DNA of 64,000 nucleotides from Bacillota bacterium (GTDB taxonomy: Bacteria > Bacillota > Limnochordia > Limnochordales > DUMU01). The stretch lies in NCBI GenBank assembly GCA_012839805.1, contig DUMU01000045.1, positions 1-64,000 on the forward strand, written 5' to 3'. A model generated the notes under the pieces. It worked only from the letters and a program-made list of their open reading frames with translations, did no database searches and was not told where the DNA came from. This document shows positions 24,564 through 34,695 of this stretch, piece after piece. Position 1 is the stretch's first letter. The number at the start of each line of letters is the position of its first letter. The position numbers and the translations under genes are program-made.

Positions 24564-26405
24564 TCACCTGACTTCCTTGTAGATCGTATAGAAGTCATAG
24601 TTGGCGCTGTAGGCCGGGTTGTAGACCACGCCTTTGACCCAGTCTCTGTAGACCCGGTGCTCTTCGGGCTCGATGTAGAAGACCGCCACCGCGTACTCGT
24701 AGGCGAGATCCTGAAGTTTGTAGTAGAGTTCCTGGCGCTTGGCGTTGTCATAGGTGCTGATGGCCTGTTCGATCAGAGCATCGAACTTGGCCTTGGCAAG
24801 GTCGACCATACCCTGGCCCGTATAACCCGCGAAGGCCCCGGCGGAGTGCATGTAGGGCATGTAGAAGTTATGGGCGTCGGGGAAGTCCATGTGCCAGCCC
24901 ATGAAGAAGACCGGCAGGGCGGAGGCACGCAGCTTGCTAAGATACGTGGACCACTGCATGCCCTGGACGTCGATCTTGAACTTCGGGTTTATAGACTCGA
25001 TGTTGGCCTCGAGGATCTCCGCCGCCGTCTTGCGCTGCTCGTTACCGGTGTTGTAAAGGATCGTGAGCTTGAACCCCTTCTTCCAGAGCTCGCCGCCAAA
25101 AGCTTGCTTGAACTCCTCCTCTGCTTTCTTCAGATCGAAGGAGTACCAAGGCCTATTCTTATTGACGAAGGGGAGAACGGCCGGTGCCGGACCGTAGGGC
25201 TTGCTGCCCGCACCCATCGCAACTTCTTTGATGTAGGTTTCGTAGTCGAACGCGTAGTTGAATGCTTTGCGTACATGAATGTCGGCGAAGAAATCCGGGG
25301 GTACACCGTTGCCATCGAGTTTGCCGCTGCCGACTATGTCTTCATTGCCCTGCACGGGGATGGTGTAGTTGAAGAGCAGCGCGGTGTTGCCGATGTAGGG
25401 CAGATGCTCCTTGACGACGATGCCCTTGACGTTCCTGATCTGGTCGAGATACTGCTGCTGGATGACCGCAGCATCGGCCTCGCCCGTCTGGAGCATCAGC
25501 ATACGTGTGTTGGCCTCTTCAACGTACTTGATGAAGACCGTTTCCAGCTTGGCGGGACCACGCCAGTAGTCATCGAATCTCTTCAGGATGATCTGCCCGG
25601 CGTTCCTATCCCAGGTGAGGAGGCGGAAGGGGCCGGTGCCCATGGCTTTCTGGTAGAGTGTCATCTCTTCCTTGGCCTGATCATACCACTTGGGCCAGGT
25701 AGTGGCCTTGCCATCCCAGGCGCCGTTCTCCACCATCCACTTCTTGTTTACAATCGAGCTCCAGCTGCCGCCCTTGGCCAGGATCTGGAGGAATGCCGGG
25801 TATGGCTTGGCCAGGTGGAACACGACGTAATCGCCTTCGACCTCGACGGTCTTGTCGATTATGTCATAGACCTTTTGAACCACCTTGGCGTCGAGCTTCT
25901 TGGCATCGAAATCCTTCGCGTCCACCCCCGGGCCACCAGCCTTCGCGATGACCTCTCGGAGTGTTTGTACGCCAAGGAGCGGTTCAAAGAACATCCATAC
26001 CGGCCCGCCGGCGGGATCGGCCAGCATGGCCCGCTCGAAGGTATACTCGACGTCGGCGGGGGTGAGGACGTCCCCGTTATGGAACTTGACCCCCTTGCGG
26101 ATCGGGAACTTGACGGTGAGTCCATCCTGGGAGATCAGACCGTTGGCTTTGCTCGGAACCTGCGTGGCTAGCATGGGAATGATCTTGTCGAGGCTGCCGC
26201 CTTCGTAGGCAACCAGGTTGTCGTAGAGCTGATGGATCACTTCGCCGCTAGCCGTGTCGTACGCATAAGCAGGATCAAGGGAGTCTACGTCTCCGAACGT
26301 CACGAACACAAACGTCTTCGGGTCGGTTGCGGCGGCCAAGGCCGGTACCCCCAGCGCGAGCAACAGTAACGCACTGACGACCGCAATGTACAGCTTGAAC
26401 CTCAT
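24564..26405 (-). CDS. Peptide ABC transporter substrate-binding protein (family 5)
   Basis: Extracytoplasmic binding protein of the peptide importer. It has a signal peptide (residues 1-~25, LLLLALGVPALAAA) without a lipobox Cys, and the SBP_bac_5 pattern: DVDSLDPAYAYDTASGEV, then KGVKFHNGDVLTPADVEYTFERA. The C-terminus carries the usual DLAYEYAVAVFYIEPEEHRV segment. Length (613 aa) is normal to slightly long. Its start ATG (26405) follows AAGGAGGTAGT. It lies between the ATPase and permease genes. Confidence 0.93.
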   Translation of the reverse strand: MRFKLYIAVVSALLLLALGVPALAAATDPKTFVFVTFGDVDSLDPAYAYDTASGEVIHQLYDNLVAYEGGSLDKIIPMLATQVPSKANGLISQDGLTVKFPIRKGVKFHNGDVLTPADVEYTFERAMLADPAGGPVWMFFEPLLGVQTLREVIAKAGGPGVDAKDFDAKKLDAKVVQKVYDIIDKTVEVEGDYVVFHLAKPYPAFLQILAKGGSWSSIVNKKWMVENGAWDGKATTWPKWYDQAKEEMTLYQKAMGTGPFRLLTWDRNAGQIILKRFDDYWRGPAKLETVFIKYVEEANTRMLMLQTGEADAAVIQQQYLDQIRNVKGIVVKEHLPYIGNTALLFNYTIPVQGNEDIVGSGKLDGNGVPPDFFADIHVRKAFNYAFDYETYIKEVAMGAGSKPYGPAPAVLPFVNKNRPWYSFDLKKAEEEFKQAFGGELWKKGFKLTILYNTGNEQRKTAAEILEANIESINPKFKIDVQGMQWSTYLSKLRASALPVFFMGWHMDFPDAHNFYMPYMHSAGAFAGYTGQGMVDLAKAKFDALIEQAISTYDNAKRQELYYKLQDLAYEYAVAVFYIEPEEHRVYRDWVKGVVYNPAYSANYDFYTIYKEVR

Positions 26406-26460
26406 ACTACTACCTCCTTCTTCTTCCAGGCTTTCCGCCCAGATATCGCTAACCTACCGG

Positions 26461-27555
26461 TCATGCCCCCTTTTCCACGGGTATACCGGCCAGGCTTAGC
26501 TCCGCAGCACGGTGGCAAGCGACCAGATGATCGTTGCCGTTGATAGGGGCAAGAGTAGGGGCCACATGTATACAGACATCCCGAGCGTATCGGCATCGGG
26601 GATGGAAAGAACAACCAGGAGGCGGGTTGGCCGGACTTGGCACATCACCTTCGAGGATAATCTGCTCGAACTTGATATCGGGGTCGGGTACGGGTATAGC
26701 GGAAAGGAGTGCCTCCGTATAGGGATGTCTAGGGCTGTCGAATATAGCGTCCACGTCTGCTATCTCTACGATCTTACCGAGATACATCACGGCCACTCTA
26801 TCGCTTATGTGCTGGACGACCGAGAGGTCGTGGGCGATGAAGAGGTACGTAAGCCCGAATTGCTCTTGGAGGTCGTCGAGAAGATTCAGCACCTGGGCTT
26901 GGATGGACACGTCCAGAGCTGAAACAGGCTCGTCGCATATCACCAATGAGGGGTTAAGAGCCAGAGCCCTGGCGATGCCTATCCGCTGTCGCTGGCCACC
27001 GCTGAATTCGTGGGGGAACCTGTTCATATGGTGCGATCCGAGTCCGACTGCCTTGAGGAGTTCTTCGACGCGGTCATACCTCTCGCGCTTGCTCTTCATT
27101 CCTTGAGCTTCCAGGGGTTCGGCAACGATATCGCGGATTCGCATGCGCGGATTGAGCGAGGAGTAGGGATCCTGGAAGATTATCTGCATGTAACGGCGCA
27201 GGCGGGGTACGGTTCGCGAGTTCACCTCGACCCACTCATCGCCCAGGTTGAGCCAGATCTGTCCGGCGGTGGGGGTGATCAGGTGCAAAATTGCCTGGCC
27301 GGTAGTGGTTTTCCCGCACCCGCTCTCCCCCACGAGGCCTAGGGTCTCGCCTTTACGGAGAAAGAAGTCCACTCCATCCACGGCTTTGACCCAACCCATC
27401 GGCCTGCGAAAGATTCCCTTGAGAATGGGGAAATACTTCTTGAGGCCTTTGACCTCAAGCAAGATATCCGACTCAGACGCAGGGATACGACTTGCCAGCA
27501 TCGTGGATGCAACTGAGGCTGACGTATCGGCTTTCGCGTTACAATCTTCGGCCAT
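26461..27555 (-). CDS. Peptide ABC transporter ATP-binding protein (OppF/DppF type)
   Basis: One of the two ATPases of the importer. Walker A GESGCGKTT, signature FSGGQRQRIGIARAL, Walker B LVICDEPVSALD and switch His LFIAHDLSVV are all present. The C-terminal oligopeptide domain has CSFHPRCRYARDVCIHV with Cys residues of the type that can hold an iron-sulfur cluster. A short Ala/Ser-rich N-terminal extension precedes the ATPase core. Confidence 0.94.
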   Translation of the reverse strand: MAEDCNAKADTSASVASTMLASRIPASESDILLEVKGLKKYFPILKGIFRRPMGWVKAVDGVDFFLRKGETLGLVGESGCGKTTTGQAILHLITPTAGQIWLNLGDEWVEVNSRTVPRLRRYMQIIFQDPYSSLNPRMRIRDIVAEPLEAQGMKSKRERYDRVEELLKAVGLGSHHMNRFPHEFSGGQRQRIGIARALALNPSLVICDEPVSALDVSIQAQVLNLLDDLQEQFGLTYLFIAHDLSVVQHISDRVAVMYLGKIVEIADVDAIFDSPRHPYTEALLSAIPVPDPDIKFEQIILEGDVPSPANPPPGCSFHPRCRYARDVCIHVAPTLAPINGNDHLVACHRAAELSLAGIPVEKGA

Positions 27556-27610
27556 TCGAAGTATCCCTTCCTAACATAACATACCTTCTCAGGGGCTTTC
27601 AAAACAGTCT

Positions 27611-28687
27611 TCAAGTGTAAAGCCAGCATCTGACCTCATGTTGGCCGTTCAACTTGACGACCGGGGGCGCCTCCCGGCACCGATCGTGAAATCGCGGGCA
27701 CCTTGGGCCAAAGCTACAACCTGGCGGCAGGTCGGCAGGGTTAGGGACGACACCTTCGATGGGAACGAGCCGCGTTCGGCGGGCACCCAACCGGGGGATG
27801 GAGTTGAGGAGCCCGATCGTGTACGGGTGGGCCGGCTCGCGGAAGACGGTACGGACATCAGCGTATTCCACTATCTTGCCCATATACATGACTGCCACAT
27901 GGTCGCACATTCGAGCGACGATGCCCAGGTTGTGGGTGATCATGATAATGGACATGTGATACTGCTGCTGGAGCTTGCGCATAAGGTCGAGGATCTGGGC
28001 CTGGATCGTCACGTCCAGGGCGGTAGTGGGTTCATCGGCTATCAGGAGCGTCGGGTTGCATGAGAGTGCCGTCGCGATCATCGCCCGCTGCCGCATACCG
28101 CCGCTCATCTGATGCGGGTATTCCCTGGCCCGTTGTTCGGGGCTGGGTATGCCTACCTTGTCGAGCATCGCGACGGCAATCTCCCAGGCCTGCTTTTTGC
28201 TCACCTTTTGGTGGAGGATGATGGCTTCGGCGATCTGGAACCCCACGGTGAGCGTGGGGTTGAGGGAGGTCATCGGCTCCTGAAAGATCATTGCGATCTC
28301 ATTTCCCCTGATGTTGCGCATCACCAAACCTTTGGGGTCTTGACGGGCAATATCGATGATCCCCTTCTCACCGCGGTTATACAGAATTCGTCCCGAATGG
28401 ATCTTCCCCTTGGGCCCCGGCACCAGTTGCATGATGGAAAGGGCAGTAACGCTCTTACCGCACCCGCTTTCGCCCACCAGGCCAAGCACGCGCTGGCGGC
28501 CGACCGTAAACGACACTCCATCCACGGCACGCACTACCCCTCCGTCAAGGGTAAAGTACGTCCGCAAGTCATCCACCTTGAGGAGGGTATCCGCGTCCAC
28601 GGCCGGCAGATTGCCCTCTGCCTTGCTTCGTTCGGCACGCTCCAGCGCATTCTTTTCGTTAGCTTTAGCTTTCAACCGCACTGCCAT
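27611..28687 (-). CDS. Peptide ABC transporter ATP-binding protein (OppD/DppD type)
   Basis: First gene of the importer cluster and the partner ATPase of the OppF-type protein. Walker A GESGCGKS, signature MSGGMRQRAMIATAL, Walker B LLIADEPTTALD and switch His IMITHNLGIV are present. The C-terminal oligopeptide domain ends with CSFGPRCPRFHDRCREAP. A Lys/Glu-rich stretch (residues 1-30) precedes the core. The ribosome site GGAGG is unusually far (14 nt) from the ATG. Confidence 0.94.
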   Translation of the reverse strand: MAVRLKAKANEKNALERAERSKAEGNLPAVDADTLLKVDDLRTYFTLDGGVVRAVDGVSFTVGRQRVLGLVGESGCGKSVTALSIMQLVPGPKGKIHSGRILYNRGEKGIIDIARQDPKGLVMRNIRGNEIAMIFQEPMTSLNPTLTVGFQIAEAIILHQKVSKKQAWEIAVAMLDKVGIPSPEQRAREYPHQMSGGMRQRAMIATALSCNPTLLIADEPTTALDVTIQAQILDLMRKLQQQYHMSIIMITHNLGIVARMCDHVAVMYMGKIVEYADVRTVFREPAHPYTIGLLNSIPRLGARRTRLVPIEGVVPNPADLPPGCSFGPRCPRFHDRCREAPPVVKLNGQHEVRCWLYT

Positions 28688-28882
28688 CGTGGTCGTTCAA
28701 ACCTCCACTGCAAGGCCTCGTACCAGAATGCTGCGGGTGCTCGGATGAATTAACCACAGAAATACTCTATCGTCATGCCAGAGTCCTGCACGACCCGCCG
28801 GGAAGTTAGCAGGTTTTTCTGCCCGCCCGGGCCAGAAGATCCCTCCCGGCGGGGCCGACATCAGCGGTACCCGCGTTGAACT

Positions 28883-28900
28883 GCTCAGCTTCTGCTGAGC
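28883..28900. terminator. Small hairpin at the 3' end of the secreted-protein gene
   Basis: Perfect 7-bp stem GCTCAGC / GCTGAGC with a TTCT loop, overlapping the last codons of the gene at 28885. No T-run, so its role in termination is uncertain. Confidence 0.35.
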
Positions 28901-29718
28901 TCGTACTGGCGAAGGCGAACCGAGAGGCGGTCAAGGCCGATCAGGCGCTGTATCTTGCCCGGCAGGCCCCCCCAGAGCAACTCGCCCTCGGCGGCGATCA
29001 CGCCAATTTCTGGATTGACCCAAAGATCGATCACCTCTTGCGTGCCGAATTCGTCGCCTCTCTCGAGGTGAACGTGATACGCCTGGAAGCGACCGGCGGG
29101 GACTTCCAGCGTCTCCAGGCCGACGACGTATCCAGAAGCGGCGGCCCACCCGGTGTTCGGGTCGTTAGCCTGGCGGGGGCTCGGGTTGGCAGCCCCAGGG
29201 GACTTCAGGTCGCCGGACGGGAGCGGGGGAGACCCTCCTGCTGGAGACGGGGGAAGCCCTGGCGGTGGCGGTGGCCACGGTGCGGGCATAGTGTGGGGCG
29301 CGACCCCGAGCGGGCCGTCCCGAACCAGGCCCTCCCACGCCCAACGACCGGCTTTCGGCAGCGGTGAGGGCATGGTGTATTCGGGCCTGGGATACGAGTA
29401 AGTGGTCCGCATGACCCCAAAAGCGGCGAATGAACGCTCCCAGGTGAAAAGGTGGCCGGGAACGAGCTCGAGCAACTCCTCATAGGCAAGCCCTTTGACC
29501 TTGAGACGCCACCGGTAGAAGGTTCGGCAAGAGCCCCCCTCCATCGGGATCTCCGTCCTTTCCAGCATCTCCACGACCACTCGACCGAGGTTCGAGTCAT
29601 ATTCCCAGCGGCTTCCGGCTCCGATACTTGTATTGCCGGGGACCAGGAAGGCAGAACAGGGGGTGGCGAAGACGAGAGGAGCGAAAAAAGCGGCCAGAAG
29701 TAGAAAAACCGCCGGCAT
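28885..29718 (-). CDS. Secreted protein with DUF3108-like C-terminal part
   Basis: Predicted exported protein of unknown function. The ATG at 29718 gives a signal peptide (PAVFLLLAAFFAPLVFATPC) with cleavage near residue 22; starts at GTG or TTG ~35 nt upstream are also possible because AGGA lies before them. The mature protein has a beta-rich front half, a long Pro/Gly-rich linker (PPPPPGLPPSPAGGSPP, about residues 150-190), and a C-terminal part with SGYVVGLETLEVPAGRFQAY and VIDLWVNPEIGVI. That pattern recalls DUF3108/TapB-like lipid-associated beta proteins; the assignment is tentative. It lies between coaX and the peptide importer on the same strand. Confidence 0.6.
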   Translation of the reverse strand: MPAVFLLLAAFFAPLVFATPCSAFLVPGNTSIGAGSRWEYDSNLGRVVVEMLERTEIPMEGGSCRTFYRWRLKVKGLAYEELLELVPGHLFTWERSFAAFGVMRTTYSYPRPEYTMPSPLPKAGRWAWEGLVRDGPLGVAPHTMPAPWPPPPPGLPPSPAGGSPPLPSGDLKSPGAANPSPRQANDPNTGWAAASGYVVGLETLEVPAGRFQAYHVHLERGDEFGTQEVIDLWVNPEIGVIAAEGELLWGGLPGKIQRLIGLDRLSVRLRQYELSRS

Positions 29719-29785
29719 TGGCGGACCGGTGATCGGTGTCTCGGCGTGCTCCACCAAATTCGTCCTGCCCCTCCCGGTTATCCGG

Positions 29786-30736
29786 CTACTGGCCACCGGT
29801 CGCCTGGTTGACCAGGTGAACCAAGTACAATCCCTCAAGGGTAAGGAACGGTTCAACCGTGTCGATGACACCGGTATGTGCAGCTACCAGCGACGCCAGG
29901 CCCCCGGTTGCAATCACCCGCAGGCGGGCCGCGTGGTTTAGTCCCAGCGCCCGGGCGATCCGAGCCACTATGCCTTCGACCTGGGCGGCCGCCCCCAGCA
30001 CTATTCCGGCCTGGATGGCTTCCACCGTCGAGCGGCCGATGGGGCCGGGGGGAGCAGAAAGTTCAACTTTGGGGAGACGGGCGGTTTTGTGGAAGAGCGC
30101 TTCCACCCCGGAAACCAACCCCGGGGCGATCACGCCGCCAACGAACGCTCCTTCCCGCCCCTTACCCGCCACGACGTCGAAAGTGATCGCCGTTCCAAAA
30201 TCAACCACCACCGCCGGTGCGCCGAAGCGATGGAGCACCGCCACGCTATTGAGCAGCCGGTCGATGCCGATCTCGTTGGGATGCGGGTAATCGATCCGCA
30301 CCCCCGCCCGCAACACGTGTTCGGCCCGTACCATGAGGGGCGCGGACGCTTCGGTGAAAAGCTCACGACAGGCGGCGGCAAAGGCCGGCTCAACGGGGGG
30401 AACGACGCTCCCGATGGCGACGGCCCGCACCCGGGCCGGATCAAGGTGACGTAGGGAGAACAGCGAGTGCAGGAGCGCTACGGTTTCGTCCACCGTGCGT
30501 GAACTGCTGGTGGCAATGCGCCAGCTTACTATCGGTTGCCCTTCGGATGGAGGCCTGCTGTGCTCCAGTGAAGCAGCCCGGCCTTCTTCTTCTGAACGCG
30601 ACGAACCGTGCGCCGACGAGCGGGGACCCGGGTAAACGGCCAAAACCGTTTGCGAGTTACCTATGTCGACTGCAAGGACGTACGAGGTTGAACTCTCCAT
30701 AGACTTCGTTGAACTCTCCATAGACTTCTCCAGCAT
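29786..30736 (-). CDS. coaX: Type III pantothenate kinase
   Basis: First enzyme of coenzyme A biosynthesis, phosphorylating pantothenate; type III enzymes use monovalent cations and are not feedback-inhibited by CoA. The ASKHA fold is shown by DIGNSQT near the N-terminus, PNEIGIDRLLNSVAV, the phosphate motif VVDFGTAITFD, GGVIAPGL and RVIATGG. A ~30-residue Ser/Glu/Pro-rich insert lies after AVYPG. I chose ATG 30736, which has TAGGAG 5 nt upstream. The N-terminus holds a duplicated MESST segment caused by a 21-bp tandem repeat, offering two further in-frame ATG codons. Confidence 0.93.
   Translation of the reverse strand: MLEKSMESSTKSMESSTSYVLAVDIGNSQTVLAVYPGPRSSAHGSSRSEEEGRAASLEHSRPPSEGQPIVSWRIATSSSRTVDETVALLHSLFSLRHLDPARVRAVAIGSVVPPVEPAFAAACRELFTEASAPLMVRAEHVLRAGVRIDYPHPNEIGIDRLLNSVAVLHRFGAPAVVVDFGTAITFDVVAGKGREGAFVGGVIAPGLVSGVEALFHKTARLPKVELSAPPGPIGRSTVEAIQAGIVLGAAAQVEGIVARIARALGLNHAARLRVIATGGLASLVAAHTGVIDTVEPFLTLEGLYLVHLVNQATGGQ
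30687..30728. repeat. 21-bp perfect tandem duplication at the coaX start
   Basis: Two adjacent identical 21-bp copies (30687-30707 and 30708-30728). The unit encodes an in-frame MESSTKS-like heptapeptide, so the duplication adds seven residues and a spare ATG without shifting the frame. Confidence 0.85.
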
Positions 30737-30955
30737 TTCCGCTCCTAATGAAGGCCCGGTGGCACCCCGTGTATAGTTCCTGCTGAACGGGCGGACTCCT
30801 CTCGCCTTGAACTCGAGGTGTCCCACCTCCGTGCGTAATGACGTACTCCTCAAGGCCCAGTTCGAACGCTTGCATTCCGCCCCCCGTTCTACGTGTCCAC
30901 CGCTAGTGAGGGTGTCGGAAGCCCCCGTGAGCCCAGCCATGTCGCCCCGACCGAC

Positions 30956-32170
30956 CTATCTCGCTCCGACGAGGAGCACTGGTGCGCCCTGGACGCGGGC
31001 CTGCTTCAGGGCCAGCAATGCCTCCGGAAGAGCTTCGAAGGGGAATACTTCGACCTCGGCACGCAGATGAGCAGTGCGTACCAGCTCGATGAACTCATAG
31101 GCATCCTGCCGGGTGACGTTCGCCACCGAGCGCAAGGTACGTTCTCGCCACAGGAGCGGGTACGGAAACTCCGGCACTTTGTCCAGGTGAACTGCATTTA
31201 TGGCCACCGTGCCCCCCGGCCTGGTCAAAGCCAGCGCCCGAGGGATGACCGCCCCTACCGGTGCGAAGCTGATGACCCGGTCACAGATACCGGCGTCAAG
31301 CCCGCCGCCCCGCCGATCGCCCGCCGGCCGATCGCGCGCCGGCCGGTCGCCACCCGGCCACCCCGGCCGCCCGCCAGCCGGCCAGGCGCTGCCGGGCCGA
31401 TCGGCGGGGGTTTCGTCCAACCCGCCGGCCCAGGCGGCTCCTAAGCGTCTTGCCAGCTGCCGGTGCTTTTCGCTGCGGGTGAAGACGAAGACAGTACAGC
31501 CCCAATGGCGAAGCACCTGTATCACCAGGTGGGCGGAGGCGCCGAAGCCGATGAGTCCTATGGTTTCCCCGGGCCGGACTCCGGCCACCTTCAGCGAGCG
31601 GTACCCAATCATGCCCGCGCAGAGCAAGGGGGCCACCTCGGGGGCCGCCCCAAGCTCCGGAGGCAGCGGGATTACAAAATCCACGGGTGCGATCACGTAC
31701 TCGGCAAAGCCGCCATCGACGTGAAGACCGGTAAAACGGGCGTTCTGGCACAGATTTTCCAGCCCCGAGCGGCAGAACCGGCACCCGCCACAGGCCGAGT
31801 AAAGCCAGGTCAGCCCGACCCGCCGGCCTATTTCCAGCCCGCCAGCGGTCTCAGTAAGCGAGGCCGCGGCCGGTGCACCGGTGAGCGCAGCGCCCGGTGC
31901 GGCGGCCGGTGCACCGCCCCCTGCAGCGGCCGGCGTTCTTGGGCCGATCGCGTCGATGATGCCGACTACCTGGTGACCGGGAGTTAGGGGGAGGTGGGCG
32001 GCCGGCAGTTCACCTTCGGCGATGTGAAGGTCGGTGTGGCAGACACCGCAAGCTTCGACCCGTAGCCTGACTTCACCGGGGCCGGGCACAGGTAGCGGCA
32101 CTTCTTCAAGGCGGAGCGGCACCTTCTCCTCTCCCAGCGGCTGCTGGCTATGTAACCTCCAGGCCCTCAT
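30956..32170 (-). CDS. Zinc-dependent alcohol dehydrogenase (MDR family)
   Basis: NAD(P)-dependent dehydrogenase of the medium-chain family. The catalytic zinc site is seen in EACGVCHTDLH and GHQVVG. The structural zinc site is CGGCRFCRSGLENLC (four Cys). The Rossmann fold has IGLIGFGASAHLVIQ in place of the usual GxGxxG. Two low-complexity inserts are notable: an Ala/Gly/Pro run after the catalytic segment (about residues 75-105) and an Arg/Pro/Gly/Asp repeat (about residues 275-305) inside the nucleotide-binding domain. ATG at 32170 has GAGGTGA 7 nt upstream. It is most like the class annotated as zinc-binding alcohol dehydrogenase, substrate unknown. Confidence 0.9.
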   Translation of the reverse strand: MRAWRLHSQQPLGEEKVPLRLEEVPLPVPGPGEVRLRVEACGVCHTDLHIAEGELPAAHLPLTPGHQVVGIIDAIGPRTPAAAGGGAPAAAPGAALTGAPAAASLTETAGGLEIGRRVGLTWLYSACGGCRFCRSGLENLCQNARFTGLHVDGGFAEYVIAPVDFVIPLPPELGAAPEVAPLLCAGMIGYRSLKVAGVRPGETIGLIGFGASAHLVIQVLRHWGCTVFVFTRSEKHRQLARRLGAAWAGGLDETPADRPGSAWPAGGRPGWPGGDRPARDRPAGDRRGGGLDAGICDRVISFAPVGAVIPRALALTRPGGTVAINAVHLDKVPEFPYPLLWRERTLRSVANVTRQDAYEFIELVRTAHLRAEVEVFPFEALPEALLALKQARVQGAPVLLVGAR

Positions 32171-32344
32171 TCGGGCGTCACCTCGGTCTGCCTTGCGCCG
32201 CCCGTTCTCGGTACGGGCGCGGCCCCGGGCGCCGGCGCCTGTACCGGCCGCCGGAGTCCGTACCGTCGGCCGGCTTCTCGGGGCGGTCACAGGCGATTAT
32301 GCCCCCTCGCCCTGAGAGAGGTGAGTGCAAGGGGACGAGAGTTT

Positions 32345-33112
32345 CTACTGGCCCTGTTCGGCGGCAAGAGCTCTCGGGAAGAGGATGTTATTCTCTTTAT
32401 GTATGTGCATGTGCAAGTCCTGCTCGAGCCAGGCCAGGGCGGTGAGCAAGGCGCGGTAGGAGTTGCAGGCATCTGCCGGAGGCGCATAGCCGCCGGTCAA
32501 CTCTCTCATCTTTGCCAGAGCCTGACCGGCGGACTCATGTTCCATCTCCATGACCCGGATCGGATTGACGAGCGAACCTAAACGGAATCCCGAAGATTCC
32601 TGGCCCCTCGTCTCCAGCTCCCGGATGGTGGGGAAGAGGACTTGTTCCTCTTTCATCAGATGGCTCACCAGTTCGTCCCGTAAGCCGCCGAAAACCCCCT
32701 GTACCTCGAGCAGTTCAGGATGTCTCTCCTCGTGGACTTCCACCACCCTGGCGAGGAGGGCTTCAAGACGCGGTAGCTCCTCGTAAAGGTACCGGTGGTG
32801 CGTGGCTACGATGTGGTCACAAAGCTCGGCTAGGGAAGCCGCGGTCCAGCCGGTGGCGCCGGCCTCTGCTTCTGCCTCTGTCTCCGCCTCTGCCCCTACT
32901 CCTGCCCTTGTCTGCGCCTCGGCTGCTTCTTCCACGGCCTGCAACGTTGCTACCACCGTGCGAACGTCCAGTCCCTTCTCCTGGCAAGCCTGCGCCAGCG
33001 TCTTGCGGCCGCCGCAACAGTAATCGATGCCCAGCCGCTCGAAGATACGGGTGCGGTCGGGCCGTTCGGTGACCAGCTCCGCTACGGTCTTCTGTTCATT
33101 TATGGTGCTCAT
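32345..33112 (-). CDS. ric: Iron-sulfur cluster repair di-iron protein (RIC/ScdA/YtfE)
   Basis: Protein that repairs iron-sulfur clusters damaged by nitric oxide or oxidants. The ScdA N-terminal domain shows GIDYCCGG at residues 28-35. The hemerythrin-like domain supplies the di-iron ligands: HIVATHHRYLYEELP, HEERHP, HLMKEEQVLFP, MEMEHES and HMHIHKENNILFP. Between the two domains is a Glu/Ala repeat (about residues 75-92) coded by a hexanucleotide repeat. ATG at 33112 has GAGGAGG 7 nt upstream. It is divergent from an Rrf2/NsrR-like gene, and a palindrome lies between them, consistent with NO-responsive control. Confidence 0.93.
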   Translation of the reverse strand: MSTINEQKTVAELVTERPDRTRIFERLGIDYCCGGRKTLAQACQEKGLDVRTVVATLQAVEEAAEAQTRAGVGAEAETEAEAEAGATGWTAASLAELCDHIVATHHRYLYEELPRLEALLARVVEVHEERHPELLEVQGVFGGLRDELVSHLMKEEQVLFPTIRELETRGQESSGFRLGSLVNPIRVMEMEHESAGQALAKMRELTGGYAPPADACNSYRALLTALAWLEQDLHMHIHKENNILFPRALAAEQGQ

Positions 33113-33230
33113 GGCTTGACCTCCTCCTCATCCTCATCGGATGTGGCAACGGCCCGTGCCCGGCGCCTCCGGCGACCGCCCGCTGCGCGGTGCAGGCCCT
33201 TGACCCCGATTGAGGGTAGTAGGGTATTAA

Positions 33231-33252
33231 GGACAAGAAGAGTTTCTTATCC
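33231..33252. promoter_or_regulatory. Palindrome between ric and the Rrf2 gene (candidate operator)
   Basis: Inverted repeat GGACAAGAA - 4 nt - TTCTTATCC (8 of 9 positions pair). It ends 2 nt before the -35 box of the Rrf2 promoter and lies upstream of ric, so one site could control both genes. Confidence 0.6.
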
Positions 33253-33254
33253 GG

Positions 33255-33283
33255 TTTACAAGAGCATACCGCGCGGGTAAAAT
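33255..33283 (+). promoter_or_regulatory. Promoter of the Rrf2-family regulator gene
   Basis: TTTACA (33255-33260), 17-nt spacer, TAAAAT (33278-33283). The predicted start is ~50 nt upstream of the ATG at 33340. Confidence 0.65.
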
Positions 33284-33339
33284 GGACGTCAAGATCCAAT
33301 TTGTACTTCGCCCTCCCGCGGGCAGACAAAGGTGGGCTC

Positions 33340-34529
<1,190 letters not shown>

Positions 34530-34579
34530 ACGGTGACCCGGCAGAAATGGCAGCGCAAGGACGAGATGGAGAAAAGCAG

Positions 34580-34693
34580 TCCCTTTACCTTTAAGTCCGG
34601 TCCTGTGAGGCTGGAAAGGGAAGAGGGCAAACATGAACCGAAACCTCATGTATGCTTTCTACCGCCAGCCTCCTACGAAGAAGGAGGCTTTTT
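34580..34693 (+). promoter_or_regulatory. PyrR-responsive attenuator upstream of uraA
   Basis: The PyrR-binding stem-loop spans 34580-34621: TCCCTTT pairs with AAAGGGA around the conserved AAGTCC...GTGAGGCTGG core. It is followed by an intrinsic terminator at 34667-34693 (AGCCTCCT / AGGAGGCT, then five T). The 3' arm of the terminator contains the AAGGAGG ribosome site of uraA, so the same hairpin can stop transcription and hide the start of translation. Confidence 0.85.
34667..34693 (+). terminator. Intrinsic terminator of the pyr attenuator
   Basis: Eight-base-pair stem AGCCTCCT / AGGAGGCT with a short loop and a T5 run, 3 nt before the uraA ATG. Confidence 0.85.
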
Positions 34694-34695
34694 CA

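Noticed and set aside
24384-26171. Open frame of 595 codons opposite the peptide-binding protein gene
   Set aside because: Antisense shadow of a conserved gene, without protein-like domain patterns.
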